Notes: a model not told the origin generated them from the sequence alone. A stretch of DNA of 64,000 bases from Enterobacter sp. Bisph1 (GCF_000814905.1 NZ_JXAG01000030.1:1-64000); one strand, 5' to 3'; positions 32,310-41,307 are shown, counted from the first letter of the stretch. Numbers and translations: made by a program.

Positions 32310-32374
32310 TTCGTCACCTGAATAACATTATTCAGATGAGAACGATTGCTCACTTCACTGCTTTCCATAAACAC

Positions 32375-32408
32375 GGGGATTGAAAATCCCCGTGTCCTTG
32401 GTTCGATT
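32375..32408 (+). repeat. Right attachment-site repeat (tRNA-Phe fragment)
   Basis: An exact copy of bases 29124-29157 of tRNA-Phe. The sequence diverges right after GATT, so the acceptor end and CCA of the tRNA are not duplicated. It is a tRNA fragment, not a gene. No coding sequence is seen in 32409-32500. Confidence 0.88.
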
Positions 32409-32500
32409 ATTCGCCGCCAGCGGCTCACCCCTTCGGGGCCAGTGCGACAGGCGCGCTGTTCAACGCCTTACGGCGTCGCTCTTTCAACCCTGTTCAGACT

Positions 32501-33661
32501 TTAAGGCATTACATCAAGATGTACGGAATCAGGATTCGTAGCGCCATCCATCTCGTAAGCTATGGACCGCATTCTCTGGATTACCTGACGATTTTTTTCA
32601 ATAAGCCGTAGCGTTTTGGTATAGGTTCTGTCTATATCGACATACTTGAGAGAACGTTCATCGGCCGTTTTATATTTTGGGAAACCATAATATAAAAATT
32701 CATCCAGTTCGTTCATTTTCCCCAGCGAGATGCCCGGGTCTTCACAAAAACAGTGTGGATATAATCGTCGATACGCCTGTTGAACGCTGTCTCGCTCAAC
32801 TTTCAGGCACGCTGATAATTCTTGCATCAGCCAACAAATCTTGGCCAATTTAGCCGCAGTATAGCCATATTTTACCTTGTAAGCCTGATAGATAATATCG
32901 ACCTGGTTCGCTACCACTGATAAGTCTAACCATCCACAGGAGTAGACATCGAGATATTTTAAGTAACAGCGCGCTAGCTTAATATCTTTCATTACTGAGC
33001 CTGATTTCAGCTCTTTAATATTATTTAAATACCCGAGCGTATACGCTTTTGACAATGCGAGATCGATTTCTTGCGTTGATATATAGAGTCTTTTAAGACG
33101 GGCATCAATATAGCGTTTTTCGGACAAGGATAACTCTATATTTTTGCATAGCCGTTTTCCCGCCATGCCGCCTATCGTTCCCCCGGCAAACCCACCGACA
33201 TAGCCCCCTGCGGGGCTTAATGCGCTTCCCGCTAAACCACCCGCTAATGAAAAGGCTTTTTTTGAAAGGGTTTTGGCGATATCAGTGGTTAACTTGCGCC
33301 CGCTGAGTTTGAGGTAATTAGCCAGCAGTGTGGAATCATCATCTGTTCCAGATGCAGGAAAATGATTCTCCTCAGGCTCAATAATGCTCAGCATTAAAAA
33401 GAGGCGTTCCATCTGTTTTTCAGCCTCAGCCAAAAAACTCATGCCCTGTCGAACTTTGAGACGATCGAGCTTGCCTTTTTCTTCATCGTTCAACACCGCA
33501 TCCCCCGTGTCCTTGACATAAGGAGCAACAAAATAATTCCTCATTTTTGGACTAATACTGGTATGAGAACCAAAGACTTTATTAATCCCTAACATATCCT
33601 CTCTTTTATCAGAAAAAACAGAAAAGGTCGCACTGAGACAGCTAAATAAATGCCTTGGCAT
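32501..33661 (-). CDS. Uncharacterised protein A of a tandem paralogue pair
   Basis: A 386-residue protein I do not recognise. N terminus MPRHLFSCLSATFS; a charged region at 55-120; a glycine- and alanine-rich hydrophobic segment at about 137-168 (AGGLAGSALSPAGG...GGFAGGTIGG), resembling glycine-zipper membrane hairpins; then a long, mostly helical part with a strongly conserved block RLCKNIELSLSEKRYIDARL (170-189). There is no cleavable signal peptide. The start at 33661 follows AGGAG and aligns with the second copy; 13 in-frame codons lie upstream. It lies just outside the tRNA-Phe repeat. The last 13 or so residues are unique to this copy. Confidence 0.82.
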   Translation of the reverse strand: MPRHLFSCLSATFSVFSDKREDMLGINKVFGSHTSISPKMRNYFVAPYVKDTGDAVLNDEEKGKLDRLKVRQGMSFLAEAEKQMERLFLMLSIIEPEENHFPASGTDDDSTLLANYLKLSGRKLTTDIAKTLSKKAFSLAGGLAGSALSPAGGYVGGFAGGTIGGMAGKRLCKNIELSLSEKRYIDARLKRLYISTQEIDLALSKAYTLGYLNNIKELKSGSVMKDIKLARCYLKYLDVYSCGWLDLSVVANQVDIIYQAYKVKYGYTAAKLAKICWLMQELSACLKVERDSVQQAYRRLYPHCFCEDPGISLGKMNELDEFLYYGFPKYKTADERSLKYVDIDRTYTKTLRLIEKNRQVIQRMRSIAYEMDGATNPDSVHLDVMP

Positions 33662-34592
33662 AATACTCTCCTGGTTTAAGATATGCCGCTGTGGTATCAC
33701 GCGTTTTTACAGCAGATAGTACTTCATCATATGAAATAATTGCGCATGCGTATTATTAAAATTTCATTTCTTAGCTATGAATGTACTTAAACATTAACAA
33801 TCACTGCATTAGCATATAAATATCAGTAATTTATGCTTTATGCATTTCAAGAAGAGCTTATCGCCTTTATCTCAACGATAAAATTAAGGTAAGTGGCGTA
33901 TTTTTCATGCCTTAATATAAAATTTTTTATCTACAATAATTCTCAAAGCCTGATATCTATAATTAATCCGATTTTTTATCGTAAAAAACGCTTATTCACT
34001 GATAGTGGTTTATATAATGAGATCTCTCTTGCATTTCAGACATAAGAGAACTATTTCCTCCCTTTACCTGATATAAAGCGACTGTCCGGTAAAAATATGG
34101 CTACAGAAAACGCAGCACGATTTTTACCGAACCGGGCCGAGGCAAGGTTAAGAGCGTCCATCGTGCGCAGCGGTTTAGCGTGGTGAAGGGGCTTTAATGA
34201 TTCGGATATAATAGAGTGCTGCGCAAAAGCAGCTCATCTGGCTGATTGAAACGGTGCCGTCATGCTTGTTGTGCCGCAATTGTAGGTAAATGGGGGATGC
34301 TGTATCGCTTTCTGACTCTGCATACTTGGCGGAAGAAACTAATGCAAGGGCAGCTGACAGCCCAAAATACCCTGCATCGTTACGGGTGATGTCCTGGTGA
34401 CAAGGGGATAATCACCCGTAAAGCAGGTCGGTGCGAGGCGCTATTTGCCCTCTGGATTCCAGCCTTATTGGCGGGCTTTCTTTGCCACAGCGGCAGTGTT
34501 AAACCCCAGATAAAATTAACCGTGGCCGCTTCGCGGTACCGGTGTAATTAATCCTGGCTTTCAATCCAAGGGCTGAGACAAATTGCCTGTAC
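33662..34592. other. Non-coding region between the two paralogues
   Basis: About 930 bp with no convincing gene. The first 350 bp are very AT-rich and probably hold the promoter of protein A. A 10-bp inverted repeat (34087-34096 with 34120-34129) and a 30-codon open frame near 34294 are the only structures noted. The latter half has higher G+C and could be a decayed gene, but I recognise no family. Confidence 0.5.
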
Positions 34593-35714
34593 CTATTGCT
34601 CAATCTCGTAGGCGATTGAACGTATTCTATTGATTAGCTCATGGTTTTTCTTGATGAATTTCATGGTGTTAGTATAAATTTTATCTATATCAACATACTT
34701 GAGCGCGCGTTGATCCGGCGTTTTGTATTTGGGAAAGCCATAATATAAAATCTCATCAAATTCGTTCATTTTCCCAAGCCGAATACCCGGATCATCACAC
34801 ATACCATTCGGATAGAGTCGTAAATACGACTGTTTAATACTCCTCACTTCAAACACCAGGCATAAAGTTAATTCTTCCATCAGCCAACATATCTTTGCCA
34901 ATTTAGAGCTGTTGTAGCCATGTTTGACTTTATACGCCTGATATATAATATCTGCCTGGTTGGCTAACAGCGACATATCAAGCCAGCCACCAGAATAAAT
35001 ATCCAGATACTTCAAATAGCAACCCACAAGCCGCGTGTCTTTTGCGACTGTAGCTAGCTTTAGCGCTTTAATATTATTTAAGTAGCCTAATGTATAGGCT
35101 TTAGATAACGCCAGATCGATTTCCCGGGTTGATACATAAAGTCTTTTCAGGCGTGCATCAATATAACGTTTTTCAGATAACGAGAGCTCAATGTTTTTAC
35201 ATAGCCTTTTCCCCGCCATGCCACCTACCGCTCCCCCGGTGAACCCGCCGACAATGGCACCCGCCGGGCTAACTGCGGCTCCTGCCAGGCCACCGGCAAA
35301 TGAACAGGCTTTTTTGGCCACCGTTTTGCCTAAGTCTACGGTGAATTTTCGACCGCTCAATTTCAGGTAGTTCATCAGCAGCGTTGAGTCCTGATGGGCA
35401 CCGGGCCCTGGCGAATGACGATCTTCCGGTTCGAAAATATTGAGCATTAAATAGAGACGTTCCATTTGTGTTTCCGCTTCGTCTAAAAAGCTCATGCCCT
35501 GTCGGACCTTAAGACGGTCAAGCTTCCTTTTCTCGTCGTCACTCAATAATCGCCCTCCCGCTTCCATCACGTAGGGAGCGGCAAAATAATTGCGGACCTT
35601 TGGACTAATACTGGTATGGGAACCAAATACTTTATTAACTCTTAACATATCCTCTCTTGTATCTGAAAAAAAGGAAAAGGTATTACTGAGACAGCTAAAT
35701 AAATGTCTGGGCAT
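34593..35714 (-). CDS. Uncharacterised protein B of a tandem paralogue pair
   Basis: A 373-residue protein that aligns with the downstream copy without gaps over nearly its whole length, about 70% identical by eye. The most constant parts are the N terminus (MPRHLFSCLS), VFGSHTSISPK, LKVRQGMSFL, the glycine-rich hydrophobic segment at about 137-168, and the block from RLCKNIELSLSEKRY to about 215. The acidic linker at 94-108 is the most variable. The start at 35714 follows GGAG in a context nearly the same as that of copy A. Function unknown. The membrane hairpin suggests membrane association, for example a pore-forming or effector protein, but nothing proves it. Confidence 0.82.
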   Translation of the reverse strand: MPRHLFSCLSNTFSFFSDTREDMLRVNKVFGSHTSISPKVRNYFAAPYVMEAGGRLLSDDEKRKLDRLKVRQGMSFLDEAETQMERLYLMLNIFEPEDRHSPGPGAHQDSTLLMNYLKLSGRKFTVDLGKTVAKKACSFAGGLAGAAVSPAGAIVGGFTGGAVGGMAGKRLCKNIELSLSEKRYIDARLKRLYVSTREIDLALSKAYTLGYLNNIKALKLATVAKDTRLVGCYLKYLDIYSGGWLDMSLLANQADIIYQAYKVKHGYNSSKLAKICWLMEELTLCLVFEVRSIKQSYLRLYPNGMCDDPGIRLGKMNEFDEILYYGFPKYKTPDQRALKYVDIDKIYTNTMKFIKKNHELINRIRSIAYEIEQ

Positions 35715-36405
35715 ACTACTCTCCGGTTTTAATAGATAATTTTATCGGTCGAGATAACTTCTGCAGTTTGGATCTACTGGAACCCGAATTAATAGCGGAA
35801 TGGTTATAAAAAACGCTAAAGGTAAACGTGTTCAAGCCCCGTAAGACGCGCGCTTTAGCGATGCAATCAAAGCAATTTCACTGTCAGTAAAGAAGCAAAA
35901 GAACAGTCTACTCACTCTGCTTATTTATCTTAATACACATTAATAACGGCGTACTTTCAGACACAGGTAACCATTGAGCTTAACAGCGTAACGATACATT
36001 AATTTGCTAACCGAAGAGAGGGGTATCAGGCGTTTTTACCGAACAATTACCAGAAGTTATAAAGCAATCCGTCCTAAAGACAAAACGCTTATTCCCGCCA
36101 TTCGAATAAAACCTCATATTTCATACAGATGATGTAGAATTAATATCTCTTGTTCAATAATATAGACATGTTTTTTTAACGATGTAATTAAGGTTAGCAA
36201 CTGAATTTTGCTGCTTATATATCACTATTTATTTCAGCAATCATCCTCATAACGCAAATTTAAATATCTACCAGCTGTTTTTAAGATAAAAAATCTGGCA
36301 CTTACACTTTCACGCCCTGACAGCCCGCGTAATTTTTAGAGACACCAGATATATCCCATATCGTTCTAAATTGTGAGGACACAGGCAATATAAGTAGGGG
36401 GTTAT
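35715..36405. other. AT-rich non-coding region
   Basis: About 690 bp upstream of protein B and of yjdF, AT-rich, with no credible reading frame on either strand. It must hold the promoters of both divergent units, but I can assign no site with confidence. G+C rises sharply at the yjdF gene, so the accessory region probably ends here. Confidence 0.5.
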
Positions 36406-36461
36406 AAAAGAACACAATGCGATTGTTTTCTCACGCGATCGCGACGATAGTGTTCTTTTTG
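36406..36461 (+). promoter_or_regulatory. Structured leader hairpin upstream of yjdF
   Basis: AAAAGAACAC (36406-36415) pairs with GTGTTCTTTT (36450-36459), enclosing a second stem GCGAT/ATCGC (36419-36423 with 36438-36442). A T run closes the structure 17 bp before the yjdF start codon. It looks like a terminator or attenuator for an incoming transcript, or a leader controlling yjdF. It is not the yjdF-motif riboswitch of Gram-positive bacteria, which belongs to an unrelated gene. Confidence 0.5.
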
Positions 36462-36477
36462 CTGAAATGGATATCCT

Positions 36478-37089
36478 ATGATCAAGAGCGTTAATCGTGC
36501 CTCGCTGTTTACCGGGGCGCTGCTGCTGTTAATAATTCTGCTTTATACCGGGCTCTTTACTAAAGACCGCGTAACCTGGCTGATGGAAGTAGTGCCGGTG
36601 ATGGTTGTTGTGCCGTTGCTATTGGTCACCTGGCGTCGTTACCCGCTGACCGCACTGCTGTATGTGCTTATCTTTTTCCACGCCATTATTCTGATGGTTG
36701 GCGGAATGTACACCTACGCTAAAGTCCCCATCGGCTTTGATGTTCAGCACCTGCTCGGACTGAGCCGTAACCCTTACGACAAACTCGGTCACTTTTTCCA
36801 GGGTTTGGTACCGGCGCTCGCAGCGCGGGAAATACTTCTGCGCGGACAATACGTGCGCGGCGGGAAGATGCTCGATTTTATTGTCTGCTGTATTGCGCTG
36901 GCAATCAGCGCCACCTACGAGCTTATTGAGTGGTGGGCAGCGCTGGGGATGGGCCAGGGCGCGGATGATTTTCTCGGCACGCAGGGCGATCCGTGGGATA
37001 CACAATCGGATATGTTCTGTGCCCTGCTCGGCGCATTAACTAGCGTACTGCTGCTGGGACGCTGGCATAAACGCCAACTCAACGTATAA
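36478..37089 (+). CDS. yjdF: YjdF-type inner-membrane protein (DUF2238)
   Basis: A 203-residue integral membrane protein with about six hydrophobic helices. The family core is present: YDKLGHFFQGLVPALAAREILLR and YELIEWWAALGMGQGADDFLGTQGDPWDTQSDM. The invariant His, Glu and Asp residues in these loops suggest metal or proton handling, but the function is unknown. E. coli has its yjdF in the same map region. Start ATG at 36478. Confidence 0.87.
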   Translation: MIKSVNRASLFTGALLLLIILLYTGLFTKDRVTWLMEVVPVMVVVPLLLVTWRRYPLTALLYVLIFFHAIILMVGGMYTYAKVPIGFDVQHLLGLSRNPYDKLGHFFQGLVPALAAREILLRGQYVRGGKMLDFIVCCIALAISATYELIEWWAALGMGQGADDFLGTQGDPWDTQSDMFCALLGALTSVLLLGRWHKRQLNV

Positions 37090-37168
37090 GACAAAAGGCG
37101 GTGAAAAGTGGAGCCATACCTGTTCGCCGCCTATACTGCGGGGATATATCCCCGTTGCCCATAAGCCT

Positions 37169-38122
37169 ATGACCACCCAACGTATCACTCGTGACTGGCG
37201 CTTGCCCGCCGCTGCTGTTCTGCTGGCGGCATTGATGATGGCTGCTTTCACTTTGCATGCGCACTGGACGGACTTTTTACAATGGTGCCTGGCAACGCAA
37301 ATTACCCTGCATCGCTACCTGGTAATGTACTTATTACAGTTGAATAACCACCAGTACAGCGGTGGCGTATGGCTGCTGATTGGCGCTTTCTTTTATGGCG
37401 TGCTGCACGCCATTGGGCCCGGACATGGAAAATTTATTGTTACCACCTGGCTTAGCACCAATCACGAAAGCCAGACCGCCGCGCGCGTTATCCCGGTGCT
37501 GGGTAGCTTGATGCAGGGCGTGAGCGCCATTCTGTTTGTCTATATTCTGGCGATCGGATTTAACCTCGCCGCAGGGGATCTCAGCGAAAGCCGCTGGTAT
37601 GTCGAGAAACTAAGCGCCATGATGATTGGCAGCTTCGGTGCATATATCATCTTTAGCGCCCTGAAAACGCTGAAAGTGAGCAAGTTCACCCACCGCTCTC
37701 TTTCCCCTCCTCATCAGCATGACGCCCATTGCGGCTGCGGCCATCATGGCGTTGGCATTAGCACCCAGGGCGACTGGAAAACACGGCTCGGCGTGATCCT
37801 GGCCGTCGGCGCACGCCCCTGTAGCGGAGCGATTATGATTCTGCTCTTCGCCAATGCTCTTGGCATCGTGAGTTGGGGAGTTGCCGCGGTGATGACCATG
37901 GCGCTGGGGACGGCGTTGTCGATCTTCGGGCTATCGCTGGCGGTACGCTATGCGCGTAACAGCACGGCAGCATGGTTTGGCGGTGAGACCAGCTCACCGG
38001 GTGGGTGGGTTACGGTGCTAAAGATTGCCGGCGGTGTGGCGCTGATCTTATTCGCGGTGGTGCTGTTTTTAACGGTGATTCCGGTGAGCGCAAACGGGGA
38101 TTATATTGCGGCAGGATGCTAG
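37169..38122 (+). CDS. NicO-family nickel/cobalt transporter
   Basis: A 317-residue membrane protein of the RcnA/NicO type. The diagnostic HAIGPGHGKFIVTTWL motif is near residue 88, and LAVGARPCSGAIMILLFANALG is the second conserved motif. Between them is a short His/Cys-rich cytoplasmic loop (HQHDAHCGCGHHGVG) likely to bind metal. Family members export Ni(II) and Co(II). No rcnR-type repressor and no DUF1007 partner gene adjoin it. Confidence 0.87.
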   Translation: MTTQRITRDWRLPAAAVLLAALMMAAFTLHAHWTDFLQWCLATQITLHRYLVMYLLQLNNHQYSGGVWLLIGAFFYGVLHAIGPGHGKFIVTTWLSTNHESQTAARVIPVLGSLMQGVSAILFVYILAIGFNLAAGDLSESRWYVEKLSAMMIGSFGAYIIFSALKTLKVSKFTHRSLSPPHQHDAHCGCGHHGVGISTQGDWKTRLGVILAVGARPCSGAIMILLFANALGIVSWGVAAVMTMALGTALSIFGLSLAVRYARNSTAAWFGGETSSPGGWVTVLKIAGGVALILFAVVLFLTVIPVSANGDYIAAGC

Positions 38123-38127
38123 GAAAA

Positions 38128-38152
38128 GCCCGGATAGCGGCGCCATCCGGGC
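38128..38152. repeat. REP-like palindrome between convergent genes
   Basis: GCCCGGAT and ATCCGGGC flank AGCGGCGCC. It has the form of an enterobacterial repetitive extragenic palindrome and sits between the stop codons of the NicO gene and proP, where it can also act as a bidirectional terminator. Confidence 0.7.
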
Positions 38153-38159
38153 GTGAAGC

Positions 38160-39662
38160 TTACTCGTTAATCTTCGGATGCTGCTGGACTAAACGCGTAC
38201 GTTTATCCTGCAGCTCGGCGATTTCCGCATCAAGATCTTCGATTTTCTGCTCGATATTATCGTGATGCTCCTGCAGGATTTCTCGTGCCTCCTGCAGATC
38301 CGATGCCGCTGGTGCCGCGCCTTTCAGCGGTAGATTCGCCGTCTCTTTCATGGTCAGACCGGTAATCAGCCCTACCACCGCCACCACCATCAGATAATAA
38401 GCAGGCATAAACAGATTGGCGGAGCTTTCAACCAACCAGGCCGTCAGCGTCGGCGTCAGTCCCGCAACCAGGATAGAGATGTTAAAGGCGCTGGCCAGCG
38501 CGCTGTAGCGCAGGTGCGTCGGAAACATCGCAGGCAAGGTTGATGCCATCACCCCGGTAAAGCAGTTCAGCACCACCGCCAGCATCAACAGACCGGCGAA
38601 GATCAGGCCAATCACGTTGCTGTTGATCATAATAAAGGCCGGAATAGCCAGCGCAAACAGCGCCACGCTGCCGAGAATGACAAACGGACGGCGGCCAAAG
38701 CGGTCGCTTAACAGCCCCATAACCGGTTGCACAAACAACATACCAATCATAATCGCGATGATAATCAGCACCCCGTGGTCTTCAGAGTAGTGCAGATTAT
38801 GCGACAGATAGCTTGGCATGTAGGTCAGCAGCATGTAATAGGTCACGTTGGTGGAAATCACCAGACCAATACAGGTCAACAAGCTGCGCCAGTGTTTGGT
38901 GGCAATCTCTTTAAACGAGACTTTCGGCCCGTCCTGTAGGCCTTCACGATCGCCCTGCTCAAGCTTATCCACATGCTGCTGGAACGCAGGCGTCTCTTCC
39001 AGCGCGTGGCGCAGATAAAGACCAATCAGCCCCAACGGCAGCGCCAGGAAGAACGGAATACGCCAGCCCCAGTCAAGGAAGTTATCCTCACCGACAACGG
39101 TCGACAGCAATACCACCACGCCTGCGCCAAGCACAAAACCCGCAATCGAGCCAAAGTCCAGCCAGCTGCCCATAAAGCCGCGTTTTCGGTCCGGGGAGTA
39201 CTCGGCGACAAAAATAGACGCGCCAGTATATTCGCCGCCGACGGAGAAGCCCTGCGCCATTTTACACAGCAGCAGTAGAATCGGCGCCCAGATACCAATC
39301 GAAGCATACGAAGGAATCAGCCCGATACAGAAGGTGCTGACGGACATAATGACAATGGTTATCGCCAGTATCTTTTGGCGGCCATATTTATCGCCCAGCA
39401 TGCCGAAGAACAGGCCGCCTAACGGGCGAATTAAGAAAGGTACGGAGAAGGTCCCCAGCGCGGCGATCATCTGCACGCTGGGGTTTGCATCTGGGAAGAA
39501 CACCTTACCAAGGGCGTAGGCGACAAAGCCGTAAACGCCGAAATCAAACCATTCCATGGCATTACCTAATGATGCGGCGGTAATTGCTTTACGCAACTTG
39601 CCATCATCGATAATGGTCACATCACGCAAGGTGATAGGTTTCATTTTTTTCCTTTTTAACAT
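38160..39662 (-). CDS. proP: Proline/betaine osmosensing transporter ProP
   Basis: A major-facilitator proton symporter for proline, glycine betaine and other osmoprotectants, 500 residues, same length as E. coli ProP. MFS landmarks GDKYGRQKIL and GLLSDRFGRRPFV are present. The C-terminal tail (EHHDNIEQKIEDLDAEIAEL...) is the heptad-repeat coiled coil that tunes the osmotic set point. Start ATG at 39662 (MLKRKKMKPITLRDV). The upstream region has a perfect CRP site. Confidence 0.97.
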   Translation of the reverse strand: MLKRKKMKPITLRDVTIIDDGKLRKAITAASLGNAMEWFDFGVYGFVAYALGKVFFPDANPSVQMIAALGTFSVPFLIRPLGGLFFGMLGDKYGRQKILAITIVIMSVSTFCIGLIPSYASIGIWAPILLLLCKMAQGFSVGGEYTGASIFVAEYSPDRKRGFMGSWLDFGSIAGFVLGAGVVVLLSTVVGEDNFLDWGWRIPFFLALPLGLIGLYLRHALEETPAFQQHVDKLEQGDREGLQDGPKVSFKEIATKHWRSLLTCIGLVISTNVTYYMLLTYMPSYLSHNLHYSEDHGVLIIIAIMIGMLFVQPVMGLLSDRFGRRPFVILGSVALFALAIPAFIMINSNVIGLIFAGLLMLAVVLNCFTGVMASTLPAMFPTHLRYSALASAFNISILVAGLTPTLTAWLVESSANLFMPAYYLMVVAVVGLITGLTMKETANLPLKGAAPAASDLQEAREILQEHHDNIEQKIEDLDAEIAELQDKRTRLVQQHPKINE

Positions 39663-39856
39663 GCATCTAGTCCTCTTTAGACTCTCGCCCTGAAGCGTCC
39701 GGCACGCGCTCCCTGCCGGACGTTTTAAACGGCTTTTCAGCCTTATTTCAAGCGTAGCAGGTTTACTTATACGAGCTGTTCAAAGCCTGTACAACCGAAC
39801 CTGCTGACGCCTGACAGGCGTGTAAATGACCCGTTTACCCTAGCAGGGTTTAAAAA

Positions 39857-39872
39857 TGTGATCAAATTCACA
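39857..39872 (-). promoter_or_regulatory. CRP site upstream of proP
   Basis: TGTGA-TCAAAT-TCACA, a perfect match to the CRP core dyad, about 195 bp upstream of the proP start codon. In E. coli a CRP site overlaps the proP P1 promoter and represses it; this is probably its equivalent. The rest of 39663-40308 is AT-rich with no gene and serves as the control region for proP and kdgT. Confidence 0.75.
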
Positions 39873-40088
39873 TAGTTTTACTCTGCGACAATCAATTCCG
39901 CTTTTTACCCCATTGCTTTTGGAAAAAAATTTGACACCCGTTAACTGACGACAGGAAAAATAGCACGTCTGTTGTGGATGATTTCCCTTCCTTACCACTC
40001 CTCACTAAATTTCTTCACAACTTCTTCACAGCAAAAACAAGCAAAAAAAATATCGGAATAATTTTACGTGAAATATGTGATCGAGATA

Positions 40089-40107
40089 ACCAAAACACTG
40101 TTTCATT
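40089..40107 (+). promoter_or_regulatory. Possible KdgR operator upstream of kdgT
   Basis: CCAAAACACTGTTTCATT: the right half TGTTTCA equals the KdgR consensus half-site (TGAAACA-N-TGTTTCA type), the left half has mismatches. It lies about 200 bp before kdgT. KdgR represses ketodeoxygluconate genes in enterics, so the context fits, but the match is partial. Confidence 0.4.
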
Positions 40108-40308
40108 CTTATTGAATAGCTGTTCTAAAGATTGGATGATAGCGCCATAACATCATAGCAGGCGCTATTGAGCGCGCTTTTCTAAGCAGTACAGCGGCAT
40201 TCGAAAACGAATGTTCTGAGTAAGAAATTGTTTAATTAACTGAAATTGTTAAATTTTAAATTAATAGCTTTCCTCGTTAATGATGATAACGAGCATTGAG
40301 GATTTATT

Positions 40309-41307
40309 ATGAAAATTAAGGCCACGATAGAACGCATCCCCGGCGGGATGATGCTGGTTCCGCTGTTGTTAGGTGCCATTTTGAATACCCTCGCTCCCGA
40401 CACCGGTGCTTATTTTGGGTCATTCACGAAAGGGATGATTACCGGTACGGTACCGATCCTCGCGGTATGGTTTTTCTGTATCGGCGCATCCATTGATTTA
40501 CGCGCCACCGGCACGGTTTTGCGTAAATCCGGCACGCTGGTGCTCACCAAAATCGCCGTGGCCTGGGTGGTGGCGATGATTGCCGCATCGTTTATTCCAG
40601 ATACCGGGATCCAAACCGGGTTCTTCGCCGGGCTGTCAGTACTGGCGCTGGTATCCGCCATGGATATGACCAACGGTGGTCTGTATGCCAGCCTGATGAA
40701 TCAGTATGGCAGTAAAGAAGAGTCCGGCGCGTTTGTCTTAATGTCGCTGGAATCTGGCCCGCTGATGACCATGGTTATTCTCGGTTCCGCCGGTCTGGCA
40801 TCCTTTGAACCGCACCACTTTGTCGGTGCTGTCCTGCCGTTCCTGATTGGCTTTGCGCTGGGCAACCTCGATCACGATTTCCGCACCTTCTTCAGCAAGG
40901 CTACGCCGGTACTGATCCCGTTCTTCGGCTTCGCGCTGGGTAACACCATCAACCTGAGCGTGATTATGCAAACCGGCCTGCTGGGTATTTTCCTCGGCGT
41001 TGCGGTGATTGTGATTACCGGTATTCCGCTGATTATTGCCGACCGCGTGATTGGCGGTGGTAACGGTACCGCCGGTGTTGCCGCCTCTTCTGCGGCAGGC
41101 GCTGCGGTGGCAAACCCGGTAATTATCGCGCAGATCAACCCGGCCTTCGAACCCGTCGCCGCATCAGCCACCGCGCTGGTCGCCGCGAGCGTGATTGTCA
41201 CGGCGATTCTGGTGCCGATTATCACCGCACTGTATGCCAAACGCTTCGGCAATGTACCGCGTACGGCACATGATGCTGAGCAAACCGTTGAAACGACAGG
41301 TCACTAA
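40309..41307 (+). CDS. kdgT: 2-keto-3-deoxygluconate permease
   Basis: Proton symporter for 2-keto-3-deoxygluconate, 332 residues with about ten hydrophobic helices. Conserved KdgT blocks: [65 protein letters not shown], and [14 protein letters not shown]. The only family members I know are KdgT. No kdgK or kdgA is nearby, so it works as a lone uptake gene. In E. coli K-12 kdgT is elsewhere on the map. Confidence 0.94.
   Translation: MKIKATIERIPGGMMLVPLLLGAILNTLAPDTGAYFGSFTKGMITGTVPILAVWFFCIGASIDLRATGTVLRKSGTLVLTKIAVAWVVAMIAASFIPDTGIQTGFFAGLSVLALVSAMDMTNGGLYASLMNQYGSKEESGAFVLMSLESGPLMTMVILGSAGLASFEPHHFVGAVLPFLIGFALGNLDHDFRTFFSKATPVLIPFFGFALGNTINLSVIMQTGLLGIFLGVAVIVITGIPLIIADRVIGGGNGTAGVAASSAAGAAVANPVIIAQINPAFEPVAASATALVAASVIVTAILVPIITALYAKRFGNVPRTAHDAEQTVETTGH

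Larger units (their letters stand above)
29158..32408. mobile_element. Decayed SPI-7-type integrative element at tRNA-Phe
   Basis: A 3.2-kb segment between the tRNA-Phe repeats, markedly richer in A+T than its flanks. It contains, in order, a tyrosine-integrase C-terminal remnant (-), an intact acyltransferase gene (+), a dnaB-type helicase remnant (-) and a frameshifted parA (-) next to the right repeat. In SPI-7-family ICEs, parA and dnaB stand at one end and the integrase at the other, and tRNA-Phe is a known target. I infer an internally deleted, immobile relic of such an element. Confidence 0.78.

Noticed and set aside
32375..32408. Second tRNA-Phe gene
   Set aside because: Only the anticodon arm to T loop is present; both acceptor strands are missing, so it is an attachment-site copy.
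34087..34129. Inverted repeat as an insertion-sequence end
   Set aside because: The two arms are only 23 bp apart, no transposase is nearby and no target duplication could be seen.
40075..40095. CRP site upstream of kdgT (TGTGATCGAGATAAC)
   Set aside because: Only the left half matches; the right half lacks TCACA.
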